Of a stretch of DNA of 64,000 nucleotides, positions 37,583 through 49,366 are shown in pieces (positions within the stretch are counted from its first letter, which is position 1; each line of letters opens with the position of its first letter). The translations under genes and the position numbers were made by a program. Where the stretch lies: assembly GCA_003313425.1 (NCBI GenBank), contig NHZP01000024.1:1-64000 (forward strand), written 5' to 3'. The notes beneath the pieces are model-generated. The model ran no database searches. It worked only from the letters and a program-made list of their open reading frames with translations, and was not told the DNA's origin. Origin of the DNA: Pseudopyrenochaeta lycopersici (lineage: Eukaryota; Ascomycota; Dothideomycetes; Pleosporales; Pseudopyrenochaetaceae).

Positions 37583-37701
37583 TAAAGTAGTAGTAGTAAT
37601 AGTAGTAGTAGTAATAGTAGTAGTAGTAATAGTAGTAGTAGTAATAGTAGTAGTAGTAATAGTAGTAGTAGTAAAAGTAGTAGTAAGAGTAGTAGTAGTA
37701 G
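37583..37701. repeat. GTA-rich minisatellite with a 15 bp higher-order unit
   Basis: Repeats of AGT with a regular TAAT every 15 bases (four TAG then TAA) for about 120 bp, then irregular. It lies in the oldest layer of the repeat stack. In one frame it reads as repeated Ser; no gene is supported. Confidence 0.85.
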
Positions 37702-37960
37702 AGCTTAAGCTTAGTAGTAGAGTTCTTAAACTTTCTATTATCTATTTCCTAATTAGGCTTAGTACTATACTACTACTAAGTAGATAGCTTTACTATAAAG
37801 TAATAGTATAGTATTTAAGTAGTAGACCTATTTTATATAGTAATTGCCTATAAAACTATCCTAGCTCTTAGTAATAATAGCTATTTAATAGTAATAAGCT
37901 GTTAGGTTACTAGTAAGCGTAGGGCACGAGCTACTCTTACTAAATTAACCTTAAAACCTT

Positions 37961-38704
37961 CCAAAAACTAGGTATCGCAGCAACTCAAGAGTAAATAAGT
38001 TGCAGGTGGACTGGAAATCAGAGTCGATGTTGATTTTGCAGGGGTTCTCATACTAAACTGCATTCGGTGCGATCTAAGATCCTTCGGCTGTCTCCGACCC
38101 TTGTCTAGCGTTTCGCCAGCGTGGCAAGTTTATACGGTAGTACATGTCCAGGAAAAGTACATTGTGTGCTAACCGGGCTGGCAGGCTCTGGTCGCTGTCT
38201 GGCAGTCCGATCCGAAGATTCGCTAGCGTCGCCACACCCAGGCTTGAAAATCGTTTGCTATACTGCTAGACCTCCCAGATTAACTAGGTTGAACAGAAGT
38301 CTGTAAAATGTAGTTAAGTAAGATCACCGCGTCACTTAGAGTGTGAGTTCTCTGGACTAATGGCGCTAGTATTATTTAGGCAACATCTTAATCCTCTAGG
38401 AAAAATTCTAGGTTTAGTGGGTTACTTTAAGAAAACAAAGAGAAAACGTTCTGGTTTTAGCTAGCTAGGGTACTAGTAAGAGTTTTGCTGGGCAAAGAGT
38501 ACTAATGAATATTTCCTAACTAGGCAGATTATAAAAGTGTAGATTATAATACCATGTCTAGTTAATCTAGCTGAGTAGATAGACTGGATTACTGCTAGGT
38601 TCTGCTAGTGATCTGCTCGTTGGCTGGCCGCTGTCTAGCCACCGGCTTCGCCAATGTCGCCAACTTCGACAGAGTTTGACTTTCTGATGTAAAGTAGTAA
38701 CATA
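37961..38704. other. Repeat-to-gene boundary, no gene
   Basis: Base composition returns to normal here. It holds the right arm of the 42 bp inverted repeat (38097-38138). A 61-codon frame at 38121-38306 has no family resemblance. The remainder is likely 3' flank of the coiled-coil gene. Confidence 0.5.
38097..38138 (-). repeat. Right arm of the 42 bp inverted repeat
   Basis: Reverse complement matches 22021-22062 at 38 of 42 positions. Contains CTAGCGTTTCGCCA. See the left arm. Confidence 0.8.
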
Positions 38705-41700
38705 TCATGATTCTCCTTTAAATATATTCCATAATCCCGAACTCCACCTTCTCTTATTCTTTGGTCTACCTTCTCTATCCTCTCCTATACTCGCGCTTGA
38801 CCTTTCGTTTAATTCGAACATCGAACCGTAGCTTGTGGTTGGGCGTTGGCTTGTCGTAGGACGCGGAAGCATCGACCAACGCTGCGAGGAAAGCGGCATA
38901 GTCGTCCTAGGTCGATCGTCCGACCTAGCGGACGAATATAGAGTACTGTGTTGATTTTGTGTTGTGGAGTCAGACGTCAATGGAAAACCACCTGAGGTGG
39001 CAGGGCGCGCAGGTATTTGTGCTGATGGAGAGACCTGGCTTGATTCTGTTAAAACCCTTGGAGGTAATGAAGGTCTGCTCTTCTTAAGAAGCGTCCGATG
39101 GCGCTTACTGGCTTTTGTTAGTACGGAAATACCTCCCTAATCGTACTTGGGCGAGACCTACGGCTTTCCCTGCTTTTCAAGTTGGTGAAGCTGCGCTTCG
39201 CTGTGCTTCAGACTCTTCTTCAAGTCGTCCCTCTCTCTCCTTAGGTTTTTTACTTGTATTACCTGTTCGTCCCTTAACATGCGTACTCGCTCAACTTCCC
39301 CTGCCCAGGTATCGAAATCCAATTCCCGAGATACAGTACTGGCGCCCGTTGTTGGTCTGCCGTTGTGCACCTTCAAATGTCCCATAGTGGCTGGTCTGGA
39401 GCTTGGAGTGCGCTCCCATGTTGGGCTCGTGCAAATGGGGTCTTGGAGAGAGGAGGTCGTGTTGGTGGTTTTCGGAGGCTCCTGCCACTCGTTAAGAACT
39501 TCAAGTTGCCGACACTTCTCCTGCAATGTTGCGACCAATCTCTCAAAAGACTTCTTGTCTTCCCTTAGAGCCTGTACTTCTCGCTCTAGAGCAGCAAAGG
39601 ACGATGCAAATTCGCCTTGACTGTTCCGCATGTCCTCTATTTCTATTCTCTTCGCCTGTTGCTCCACTTCAAGGCGGCTCGCGTGAGCCTGATCCATATC
39701 GAGCCGCTGTTGTTGTAGTTGCTCTTCATACTTGTTTCTCAGCTCAATAAGTGCCGTAGTCATCGATCTCACCCGCTTGTCACTCGATGACCCAAGCTCT
39801 GAAATATGCCTTTCCTTGTCGAACAGCTCTTGCTTCAGCTGCTCACTGCCTTTTTCGAGGGAGCCGAGTTCAAGCGTCCGCTTACAGATTTGATTATGTA
39901 GATCTGTATTATCATTGAGCAGAATCTTGATCTCAGTGTTTCGTTCCGAGAGCTGACGTTTGTACTTCAGCTTTGCCTTTCTTGCGGCATCTAGCTTGGC
40001 TTGTGATCCTTCGAGAAATTCTTCAAGACGAGTCTCGCTTTCCGCAACGGCAGCTTCAGCGCTAGCCATGTCTGACTCTAATCCTTCGAGAAATACTTCA
40101 AGGTGCGCATTTGCCTCACGCACGTTGGCTAGCTCTGCCTCAGCTGAAGCGAGCCGAGAAAGCAGGTCTTTTTCAGTAGTTTCGAATTCAATGTTCTTAT
40201 TGCGGAGTGCATTGAGTTGCTGATCAGCATGCAAAGCGTTGGACGCAAGGACCGCACCCTCAGACTCAGCGATATCAAGTCGCATTCGAGCAGCACGCAA
40301 ATCACTCTCAAGGTCGATATTACGTTGCGTATTGGTTTCTGATTCTTCTTTGAGTTGCGCGTGGACAGAGCGAATGGCCGTGCTTTCGGATTCCGCGGCG
40401 TTAAGTCGCATTTCTACAGCACATAACTTAGTCTCGAGGTCCATAGCTCGTTGCGAAGCTGAAGTTGACTGCTGTCTGAGCTGACTGTGGGTGTTCCGCA
40501 AAGTTTCCATCGCTTTGGTATGCGCCCCTAACTCGCAAGCTAAAGAAGCTTTTTGTGTCTCGAGGTCAAGCATATGGGATTGCAGAGACAAAAGTTCGTT
40601 TTCAAGCGATGTGCTGTGTTGTGCAGTCCCCTCAAGTCGCTCTTGTAGGATGTCTTTACTACGCCGAACAGCACTAAGCTCTTGGTTTGTCGTCAACAGT
40701 CTCGTTTCAAGGTCAGAAGTTTTCGATCCAAAATCTTCTACCTGGGACAGAGTCAACGAGAGCTTCTTTTTGAGGCTAATAGTAAGACAATTTGCCTCTA
40801 CGAGTCTTCCATCAACATCGTTCTTTAATTTTGAGAGGGTTTCAAGCTCTGTATCCATGTCAGATAATCGTTTGGTAAGACTATTGTTCTTTGCATCAAC
40901 TTTGCTCATTCGGGATTGGCTCAGGTTGTAATCCCTTTCTAGTTCAGATATGGAGCCTAAAGCATGCCTGAGTTGATCCTCAATATCTGTCTTGCTCTGG
41001 CGGGTAGCGCTGAGTTGGTTATTCAGATCTGCATTCGTCCTTAGCGCCTCCTTGAATCGTTCCTCTACTGAAACGTTGTTGCGATGAATGGCCACAAGAT
41101 CCTCCTCCCTGGCGCGTAGTCTGGATCTAAGCTTATTGAGTTCAGTTTCAGTAGCTTGAAGTTGCGAACGAGTGCAGTTCAATTTATTGTCGAGTGCATG
41201 CTTTGATGCTTGTATTGTTCTTAGACACTTGTCTGCGTCATATTTTGCGTCTCTCATTCGCGCTGCTTCGGCTTGTAGGGTAGAAATTTGTGAGCGGATA
41301 TTGTTTACTTCGTCTTCAACTTCAGTCAACCTGGATTGCGCGGAAATTAGTTGGTTGTAGATGTTGGTCTTTGAACGCACAGCTTCGTCGCGGTCTTCTT
41401 CAGCCGCTATTCTAGCGGTTTTCGCTTCTTCAAGTGCTCCGTAAAGGTCTGTTATCTTCGCTCTAGACGTCTCGACCTCAGTTTGAGCATGGTTGAGATC
41501 CACCTCGACATTCTGTATCGTTTCATGGTCATCTTTGAGCGCTGCATCAAGGTCCGTGACAAGATTTTTGAGCACGGCTCTTTCGCCTCGGATGGCGCTC
41601 AGACGATCTTCTAGATAGGCCCTTGACTGAGAGCTTGTACCTAGATCATCCTCGAGCTGCGTTGTTCTTGCTTGCAGGCGATCGCGATCCCTTTCCACGA

Positions 41701-44041
41701 GTTCCAAGTGAGACTGTATGTCATTGAACTTTGTTTCCAATCCAGTTCTTGATGCAAGTACTTCTCTGAGTTGCTTTTCAGTTGTGTCTTTAGAAGCCTG
41801 TACCTCACGCATCCCCTGCTGCAACATATTGGTCAGCTTCTCCGACGAATCCAAATCGGCCTGCAAGCTAGACACAGACGATTCGAGGTGGCGGAGGCGC
41901 TTATTGCTGGCTTGCAACCCTAACTGATGTTGCTCTTCAGTTACCGTATTGGCCTCATGGGCCCGCGCAAGTTGGATAATCAGGGTGGCTTCTCGTGCTT
42001 CGAGGGTCTTTAAGCTTTGCTGATCTGTCAACTTTGAAGACTTTACATCTGCGAGCTCAGCACTACTCATTCGTAGGTCCTCGCGCAGTTTGAATAACAA
42101 TTGCCGCGCGTCCTTGAGATCAGCTGCGAGTGACGCTTTCGTATCTCGAAGTGTTTCCAATCTAGCTTGCGTCCCAGCATCAGCACTCTTCAACGATGTT
42201 ATGCGCTCCTGCGCTGCTCGCAAGTCGTTCTCGAGAGCAGTGTGAGATGTACGTGCGGTTTTCAGCTCAGATAGAAGATCAGCCTTAGCCTCTGCCTCTT
42301 GCCGTAGACGCTCTGTTGCGATGTTGAGACTCTCCCCAATTGCCTTTTTGGCGCATTGTATGGCGGTCAACTCTGCTAGCAGCTTGTCGCGCGTGTCGCT
42401 TTCCGTCGCCAAATTATTTTGCAGAAGCGTCATCTCCATTCTCATGTTCGCCAGAGCATCTTCGGTGTCCTGCATCTTGTGTCCAGATTGCTTTAGCAGC
42501 TCTCGTAGGTCACATATAACACTACCACCAGCTTCGAGCTTCCTTAGCTGTTCTGCAACCTCCGATTCATACCCACTAACTTTATGCTCTAAGAGCTTTA
42601 TATACGTTGCGCCCCGATCCAACCTCTTCTGCAGGTCCTCACTTACAGACTCCGTCTCTGCGAGACGTTCGCAAAGCGACGATTCATGACGTCCGGCTGT
42701 TTCGAGTTTCTCTTTGTATGAGCGCAAGTCTCGCTCCAGGGCTGTCGTGCGATTTTCGAGTTCCCTGAACTCGATGCTGTGAGCACGCAGACGTTCTTCT
42801 AGCATTCCTTTCTCTTGCTGCATCTTAACAATCGTATGTTTCTGGCTATCACTGCTCTGCTCTAAATCTTCGAGCTCACTGCTTTTAGCCTGCAAGTCTC
42901 GCAACAACTGCTCTTCGGATTTTGTTGCAGTATCTAGAAGCGACCTGGTGGACTTTAGTGTCTCCTCTACTGTAGCTCGCGAACGTTCCAAAGTAGCAAT
43001 ACGGGACTGATGATTGCGGATCTCCTGCTCGAGATGATCTCTTGTGGCCTCCAATAGTCTGCCGTCTTCTTTGCTCTTTGTACACTCTTTTTGCAACTCT
43101 TCTATGCGGCACCGGCATGCAGCGAGTGCTTGATCGGATTCTCGTTTTGCACGGATTAAACGATTATCTGGTGTGCGTGCTTCGGAAGGCATTTCAAAGC
43201 CGGGGGTCAGCGTCCAGTCAGTGTCATGCCATGACGACGGACGTAACCGTGTCGGGGTCCTAGGCGAGTCTAATGGGCTCTCGGAGGGGCTGGACAGACG
43301 TGTTCTCGGTGATGGAGGTGGCGAAAGAGGACTGCGTTGGCGAAGATGTTGAGGTGCAGCCTTTGGAGTTGAGTCTGTAGCACCATGTCAGCATAATTGG
43401 AGACAGGCTTACTCATACTCACATTGGAGTGTCAACATGGATGCCCTCTCCAATGCCTCAAGAATGTCCTTATTCCTTCCTTCTTCAAAGCTCAACGCTC
43501 GCCTCAGGTCTGCAATTCTCTTCTCCGCATCCCTTCCCTCAAGGTAGTTTCTACTCCTAGTCCTGGCCAGATTCTTCGCAGTGGCCGCAATCTGCTTTTC
43601 TTTGACCGATATATTGACTGCCATTCGAAATGCTAATCGACGCAACGAAGCTACGGATCGCTTCGCCTCCGCGCTAGCTATCTGACGAGCCTTAAGTTCT
43701 CCACGAAGCGATTTGCGTTGATCCTTGATATATGACAAATGTGCCCAATTAGATATTGGGGTAAGGATATCATCTTCGTTGGAGGATTGCATCCCTGAAG
43801 AACTTACGCCGTTGCTTTCGGCGGGTTGAGACTGAGATGATGGGCCCCAATGTTCGAGCATGAAACTGTCAGTCAATGATGATATGGAACGGTCCAATTG
43901 AAGGGTGGCAGGCGGTCGAGTGCGTGACTTTGACCTGCTCCTTTTGGTGATGCTTGCCGGCAGCAATTGTTCCAGGCCAGAGTGCATGCGAGTGTCCGAG
44001 ACAAGACGATTCTTATCCGAAGGTTCGGATTCGGGTGCCAT
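38705..44041 (-). CDS. Large coiled-coil protein (1744 residues), unknown function
   Basis: Three exons: 43423-44041, 39162-43374 and 38705-39107. The 48 nt intron has GTGAGT...GCTGAC...CTACAG; the 54 nt intron has GTAGGT...TACTAAC...CCAG. The joined frame encodes 1744 residues. The N-terminal 200 residues are Ser/Arg-rich with a helical segment, followed by a proline-rich linker (SPLSPPPSPRTRLSSP). About 1200 residues of almost unbroken heptad coiled coil follow, full of Glu, Leu, Arg and short repeats such as LE..L....L. The C-terminus is Ser/Arg/Pro-rich and ends WSSGLWNIFKGES. There is no ATPase head, so it is not an SMC protein. It could be a cytoskeletal, spindle-pole, septal or Golgi tether; nothing in the sequence decides. 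It is the first gene next to the repeat block. No database name is claimed. Confidence 0.9.
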
Positions 44042-45009
44042 GTTGGGCGATAGCTACGGTGCCATAGAAAAAGTCAAGCGATAGCAAACTGCCTAAAATT
44101 CTCTACAAAATGTGGCTGGTGAGCTGCCACGCGACAGTGGCAGGGGTTGGTGTTGTTTTGCGGTCCAGAGACGTGGAGTGTGGTGAGCCAGCCGTCACGC
44201 GAGACGCAAAGCTCGGAAACGAAATGGCAGGATCGGGAAACGAGGTAATGATAGCGTTCCGAAAGGAAATAAAGGAGAAAACAGACGGGCAATCGACTGG
44301 GTAAGAGAACTTTGCGCAATGAAAGGACAGCAGACACGACTGGGCGTACGGCCTGAGTCTGAGCGAAGCCTGGCTGGTCGGACCACAGCCGTCATAACAA
44401 AAGGAAGAGTGATGATGGATGAGGTGACGGCTGTCAGAAGAGTGCGCTCCACTGGTGCTGCGACATCATCCTGCGTGTCAAGCGTTGGCGCGCTTCTGCT
44501 GCATGGGTGGCCCTGGGGTCCTGTTGTTGTGCCGTTTTTTGCGATTTTGCGCAGCGAGGTGGGGTTTGGTCTGTTGTCAAGGCGTGCCTAAGCTTCGGAT
44601 ATGCACCGAAAAATCTTGGAAGGAAGCGCCGATGCGGCAGCCCATCGACACGAATTACCATCAGCCGCGCACACCATAGCCTGATATTGAAAGCCACGGG
44701 TCGTGGTGTGATAAGTCCTATTTGTCTAGACGCTTCAGGCCAAGTTTAGCTGTGATGAGATTGATTCAGCACTCTAGCGCACTACCTCAGTCATGTTCAT
44801 GCTCATAGGTCTTTCATGTCATCTTGCGACAAACTCTGGGTTTCCGATCTACAGATCTCTTAATGCCAATAGGTCTCTACTAGCTGTATCACAAACTGGC
44901 AAGTGTTTTCGAACCATTATTTTGACATTGTACAAAGTTCAAAGCCCCAGAGATGCAGACCATATGTGTCTCCCAATACGCCTCCCCTGCTTTGTAAGAT
45001 AAGATAGGT
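44042..45009. other. Intergenic: promoter of the coiled-coil gene, 3' flank of the dehydrogenase gene
   Basis: About 970 bp. Short open frames on both strands overlap each other and have no family resemblance. No RNA gene seen. Confidence 0.5.
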
Positions 45010-46427
45010 CTACTTTGTGTACTGCTTCTGAAGATGCTTTGCAATTGTCGTCAATTGGATATTGCTCGTTCCTTCGTAAATGGCGCCAATCTTGCTGTCT
45101 CTGAAGAACTTCTCCGCAAGACCTTCTCTGACAAAGCCCATGCCACCCATCCATTCGACAGCTGAACTTGATACCTTTCCGGCCACCTGCGAGGCATACA
45201 ACTTGGCCATGGCGGCGTCCATGACAAAGTCCTCGCCAGCCTCCTTCTTACGAGCAGCATTGTAGACGAGGGCGCGTGCAGCTTGAATCTCGGTCCAGGC
45301 TTGTGCCAGCTGGTGTTGCATGCCTTGAAATTCTCCAATCAGCTGGCCGAATTGCTTGCGGTCATTCCATACGTAGCTACAGACTCGTCAGTTTTCGGAT
45401 CCGGCTCGCGAGGCCGAATATGCTCACCCTGCGGCATTCTCCCATGCACCCAAGGCCAAGCCAGTCATCTGAGCTGCAATACCGATGCGGCCCTCGTTCA
45501 GAAGTCCAATGGCGTACTTGTAGCCCTCAAACTCGTTGCCGAGCAGGTTGTCCTTAGGGATTTCAACGTCGTCAAAGTTGATGACGCAGGTGCTGCTAGC
45601 CTTGATTCCAAGCTTTTTCTCCTTCTTCGCAATCGAAAAGCCCGGTGTGCCCTTCTCGACAATGAAAGCGGTGATGCCCCTGTACTTTTTGCTCGGGTCG
45701 AGGTTGGCAAAGACGATGAAGAAGTTGGCCTCGGCGCTGTTCGTTATCCACATCTTGCTACCACTGATCTTGTAGCCGGTCTCTGTCCGTGTGGCTTTGG
45801 TGGCGAGGGCAAAGGCGTCGGACCCTGACACGGGCTCGGAGAGGCAGAAGGAGCCGACTGTATCCGTCGCCAGCTTCGGCAGCCACTCTTTCTTAATCTT
45901 CTCCGAGCCATATTTGAGGATGGCTGTATTCACCAGCGTGTTGTGCACGTCGCACATTACGCTGACGCTGGGATCGACCCTTGCCAGCTCTTCAATCGCA
46001 ATAATGGCCGAGGTGAAGTTCATGCCCGAGCCGCCGTACTCTTCCGGTATCTCGATGCCCATCAGCCCCTGCTCGAATAATTGCTCGACTACGGCGGGGT
46101 CCATGGCCTCAGCCTCGTCCATGTCACGCGCCTTGGGCAGAATCACGTCGTTGGCAAACTTGGAGACAGAGTCGCCCATGAGTATCTCCGTCTCAGACAA
46201 GTGCGTGATGGGTGTCGGTGGCACGTCTGAAATGTCCATGGCCTCGCATCGTGTTGGAGTCCCTGAGAAGCACCGTAGTCTGGTACCAAGGTGTCAGTCG
46301 GCCATATATTGATCTTGACGCTGGAGACATACTGCGGGGTGAAGCGTGAAACTGCGGGTTGAAGAGAGCGAGATGAGGCGGTGGCGGCACGCGCAAGCGG
46401 TCTGAGTGATCGTGACAGTAGCGCCAT
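45010..46427 (-). CDS. Short/branched-chain acyl-CoA dehydrogenase, mitochondrial
   Basis: Three exons: 46333-46427, 45428-46279 and 45010-45376, giving 437 residues. The introns are 53 nt (GTATGT...ACCAG) and 51 nt (GTGAGC...CTGAC...GTAG). The N-terminus MALLSRSLRPLARAATASSR is a basic, amphipathic mitochondrial presequence. The core has IPEEYGGSGM, the FAD-binding signature CLSEPVSGSDAF, WITNS and, near the C-terminus, GAIYEGTSNIQ, where Glu417 is the catalytic base. The enzyme oxidises short or 2-methyl-branched acyl-CoA (isoleucine/valine breakdown or short-chain beta-oxidation) with FAD, passing electrons to ETF. The sequence most resembles the ACADSB group, which sets the likely substrate, but short straight chains are possible. 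Length is normal for the family. Confidence 0.95.
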
Positions 46428-46850
46428 GATGAAAATTAATGCTGTCTCCAAAATTTAGGCCAAAGAACGCGCGTGTGTGAATGAAAGTCGTCAACGAGTT
46501 CACGATGCTTCGCCACAGCCGTCAAGCCGAGGCAGCACAAAAGTTAGCCGGTCCAAGCCGCAATGGGGTCCTTGTGGAAAAGCTTGGACTTATCGCATGT
46601 GAGAGTCATGGATGTATCAAACATATGACATCAAGCCATGCATTGATTCAACGAACTATTTACTAAGCTATAGCCTTGGTGAACGAAATAGGAGCAATGG
46701 TATATAAAGTAGGAAATTCAATCGTGAATGTGAACATGACATGGCAACCAGCAGCGTTCCCCAGAAAAGCCCGCGCATCGGCACATGCTCGCCTTCGGTT
46801 CATCGGGAGGGCCAACATTACCGAACTCTCATCCCTTACTAATCTATCGC
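46428..46850. other. Short intergenic region
   Basis: 420 bp between the start of the dehydrogenase gene and the end of the Crh gene, both on the minus strand. It should hold the dehydrogenase promoter. No specific site recognised. Confidence 0.5.
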
Positions 46851-48020
46851 CTAAATGCGATTCACCGTCGAACCGAACCCAAATTTGCCAGACTGCATCT
46901 GTCTCTTATACTCCTGCAACTCAGCGGCCTCCTTCTGCTCATCCGCCAAGAGGGCAGCATGTTCTCTGCGACCTGCACGGCGCTGTTTGACGCAGCAAAA
47001 GGCAATGAGGCAAATCATGACGAAGAGCAGAGAAATTGAACCCGCAATGATACCGATTTTGGCGCCTTGGGGGAGGGCATGCCATCTGTTGCGGACGCCG
47101 GATGGTGATTGTATCTCTTTGAGGACTTTTGATTTGCCACTATCATTTCGTCAGTAATTATGTTGATGGGAAGAGTAAGGAGCAACCCACGAAATGACCT
47201 TGACCTTCTCCCACGAGCCAGAGGGGTCCATGTCATCCCACGAGTATTCGGCCCCCTCAGTATAATCTTTGGCATATATGGACGAGACAGTCATGATGAA
47301 GGGCCCTTCGTCAAAGTTTGTCTCGCCACCCGCCCACTCAACAACGCCTGGGTCGTTATTATTCTTATCACCACCCGCCCACGAGCCCATTCTGATGTTC
47401 ATGGGCGTCTGCGGGTAGTTCTTGCCCCCCAGAGCTTGCGCCGGCACAAGCTCACGCAGCATCTTACCGTCGAGCCACCACTGAATGCGCTCCTTGGTCC
47501 AGTCAATTGTGTAATTGTGGAACCCGTCCTGTGGCGCCTTGTCCATCTTGAACTCCTCACCGCGATCGAACGAGGTTGTGTTGCCTTTGCCAAAATAATT
47601 GGTGAGAACGTGTGTCTGGTTTGAGCCGAGAAACTCCCAATCTACCTCGTCAAGGGCTTCAGACTGCAAGATGGCGCTCGACACAATGCCTTTGCCTGAT
47701 GCGGCGCGCATTATGACTTCAAAACGACCGAAGAGCATGTAGAACTTGGACTGTACCATGGGCGCATCGCCAGACCGTTCAATCGAGAAGGTGGCGCCCT
47801 TCTCGCTCCAATCAATTTTGCCCTGGTTTTGCTTCTTCCAAATCTTGTCGTCGGAGGGGATACCTGTCTTGTTGAAGTTGAAAGTGGCGTTGCCACCAAG
47901 TGCCTGCATCGGAGGGCATCCTGTCGTGTTCAGCGGATTGCAATCGGTGTGGGTTTGCGCTAGTGTCGTAGGAAGGAGCGCCGCGAGGAGCGCGAGCCCA
48001 GAGACGGCGAAGCACTTCAT
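46851..48020 (-). CDS. Crh-type GH16 chitin-glucan transglycosylase, membrane-anchored
   Basis: Two exons (47191-48020 and 46851-47139) encode 372 residues; the intron is 50 nt with donor GTGGGT. Residues 1-21 are a signal peptide ending near LAQ. A Cys-containing start (TDCNPL, GCPP) is followed by the GH16 fold with the catalytic motif DEVDWE at 124-129, Glu125 as nucleophile and Glu129 as acid/base. GNTTSF, WWLDGK and MNIRMGSWAGGD are typical of the Crh1/Utr2 family, which links chitin to beta-1,6- or beta-1,3-glucan in the wall. Residues 305-327 form one membrane helix followed by a basic cytoplasmic tail (KQRRAGRR), so this member is anchored by a transmembrane segment rather than the GPI anchor common in the family. 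N-glycosylation sequons are frequent. Confidence 0.94.
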
Positions 48021-49366
48021 CGCGAAGACGGCGTGTGTAAGTAGTTGGAAGAGAGTTTTGTCGCGCGTATACCAGACGCGCAGTTAGTCGAAGGAAGGAA
48101 TGACTGGGGTCGTTGTTGAAATGAGTGGACTCTCGCAGGGAGAAAAGGGAATGAGGGGAAAACGTCCCAAGGGAGCGTCACGACCGTGTTTTGAGAATTG
48201 GTGGTGAAGGGGATGAGAGTCGCAGCCGTGCAGATTAAGGAGTCGTCTAGTGCTGGGAATGCTCAATAATGATCGTCATTGGCTGTGGCACATTAAACGA
48301 CAGACAGACGATTGCCGATCACCCAGCTTCAGTACCTCGCTGGCGTTGCATCATTAGCAGCTCCGGCTCCCCTTAATTGTGACAGTGACACTCGAATGAA
48401 CATCACGCGTAGCAGAATGACCGTCAATTGGCATCGAAATGAAAGCTGTGATGCCCTCTCACGAATGTCCAACCTGCAGGAGCACGGAAGGCTTGCGCCA
48501 CGCCGAAGCCAAGATATCATGAAACATGACCACCTGCCCGACCCGTGCACCAGACGGCCCTTTCTCCGACGAGCACAGTCTGCACCGCCTCTCATTTTCC
48601 TCTCAGTTCTGCTGCGGCCATGCCCATCGAGGGGTCCAAAATCAATGTTCGCCTCCAACACAACGCTTTATCAGTCCACGTATTTGCCCAGACGAGCTTG
48701 CTGCGCTCCAGGTGAGCATTTTCCATGGCTCAATGTGGCTGTTTGACAGCGCCAAAAAGAGCCGCCTAGCCGTCTGCATTGTGTATGCACGATATCTTCT
48801 GCTCTGCGATATGCATTCAACAGGCCATAATCGAATCCTCTTCAAGTGTCAGTCAAGCTCGATCCTCCCAAAGGCCATAACACCACGACGAATCGTACTC
48901 TTGCCATCGTCGGCCTCTTCGTCCTGCTCGCCCTCTTCGCTGACATTCCTCTCCCAAGAACTGTTATTCTCTCTTTGCGAACCCTCGCTAACAATAAACG
49001 CCCTACCCCATTTCTAGCCCACCCATGCTAAACTCTCCTTGCATCCTCCACCACCTGGTTAAAGCATCGCGAAACTTCGAGATGCGAGATAGTCAAAGCT
49101 GCCCTAGACTAACAAAATGGCTCTGTCTGCACATCAATTGAGACCAGGCTCTTCGACGTGACACTCAAGCTTGGTTCTATGCCATGTCCTCTAGAGGAAT
49201 GCAATTGAGATTGATGACAACTGAAGTGAAAAGTACGGAAGTTATGAAAATGTAACGCATTCGAGTCTTGAATGCAACTCACCTGTAGGGCGTTGATCTC
49301 TAATGTCTGAGCCGTGAATACCTTCAGGCTCGCTAGAGGGTCAGCTTCACAGTGTACTATACCATC
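48021..49366. other. Intergenic, no supported gene
   Basis: 1.35 kb upstream of the Crh gene and downstream of the next minus-strand gene. A plus-strand frame at 48846-49031 contains a hydrophobic run (LAIVGLFVLLALFADIPL) but begins at GTG and has no splice partner I could find. A 163-codon plus-strand frame at 48526-49017 looks like random Ser/Leu-rich translation. Confidence 0.5.

Larger units (their letters stand above)
22130..37960. mobile_element. Nested transposon stack in an old unidentified repeat
   Basis: The outermost layer is AT-rich, stop-dense sequence at 22130-24206 resuming at 37470-37960 after the gypsy element and its TTAAT duplication. No RT, integrase or transposase motif could be read in this layer, so its class is unknown. 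Insertions in it, from outside inward, are the solo LTR at 23595-23844 and the gypsy element 24207-37469, which in turn holds the LTR element 28633-35358. Each step is fixed by a target duplication. Confidence 0.75.

Noticed and set aside
37583..37701. CRISPR-like or telomere-like array
   Set aside because: The unit is a 3 bp repeat with a 15 bp period and no unique spacers, so it is a plain minisatellite.
39158..43192. Reading the coiled-coil gene as a single 1344-codon exon
   Set aside because: Splice signals at both ends join it to 43423-44041 and 38705-39107 in phase, and the flanking segments continue the same composition.
45424..46239. Reading the dehydrogenase as a 271-residue protein
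   Set aside because: It would lack the mitochondrial presequence and the catalytic Glu; both are restored by two standard introns.
48526..49017. 163-codon plus-strand frame upstream of the Crh gene
   Set aside because: Ser/Leu/Pro-rich random-looking translation with no domain, overlapped by other frames.
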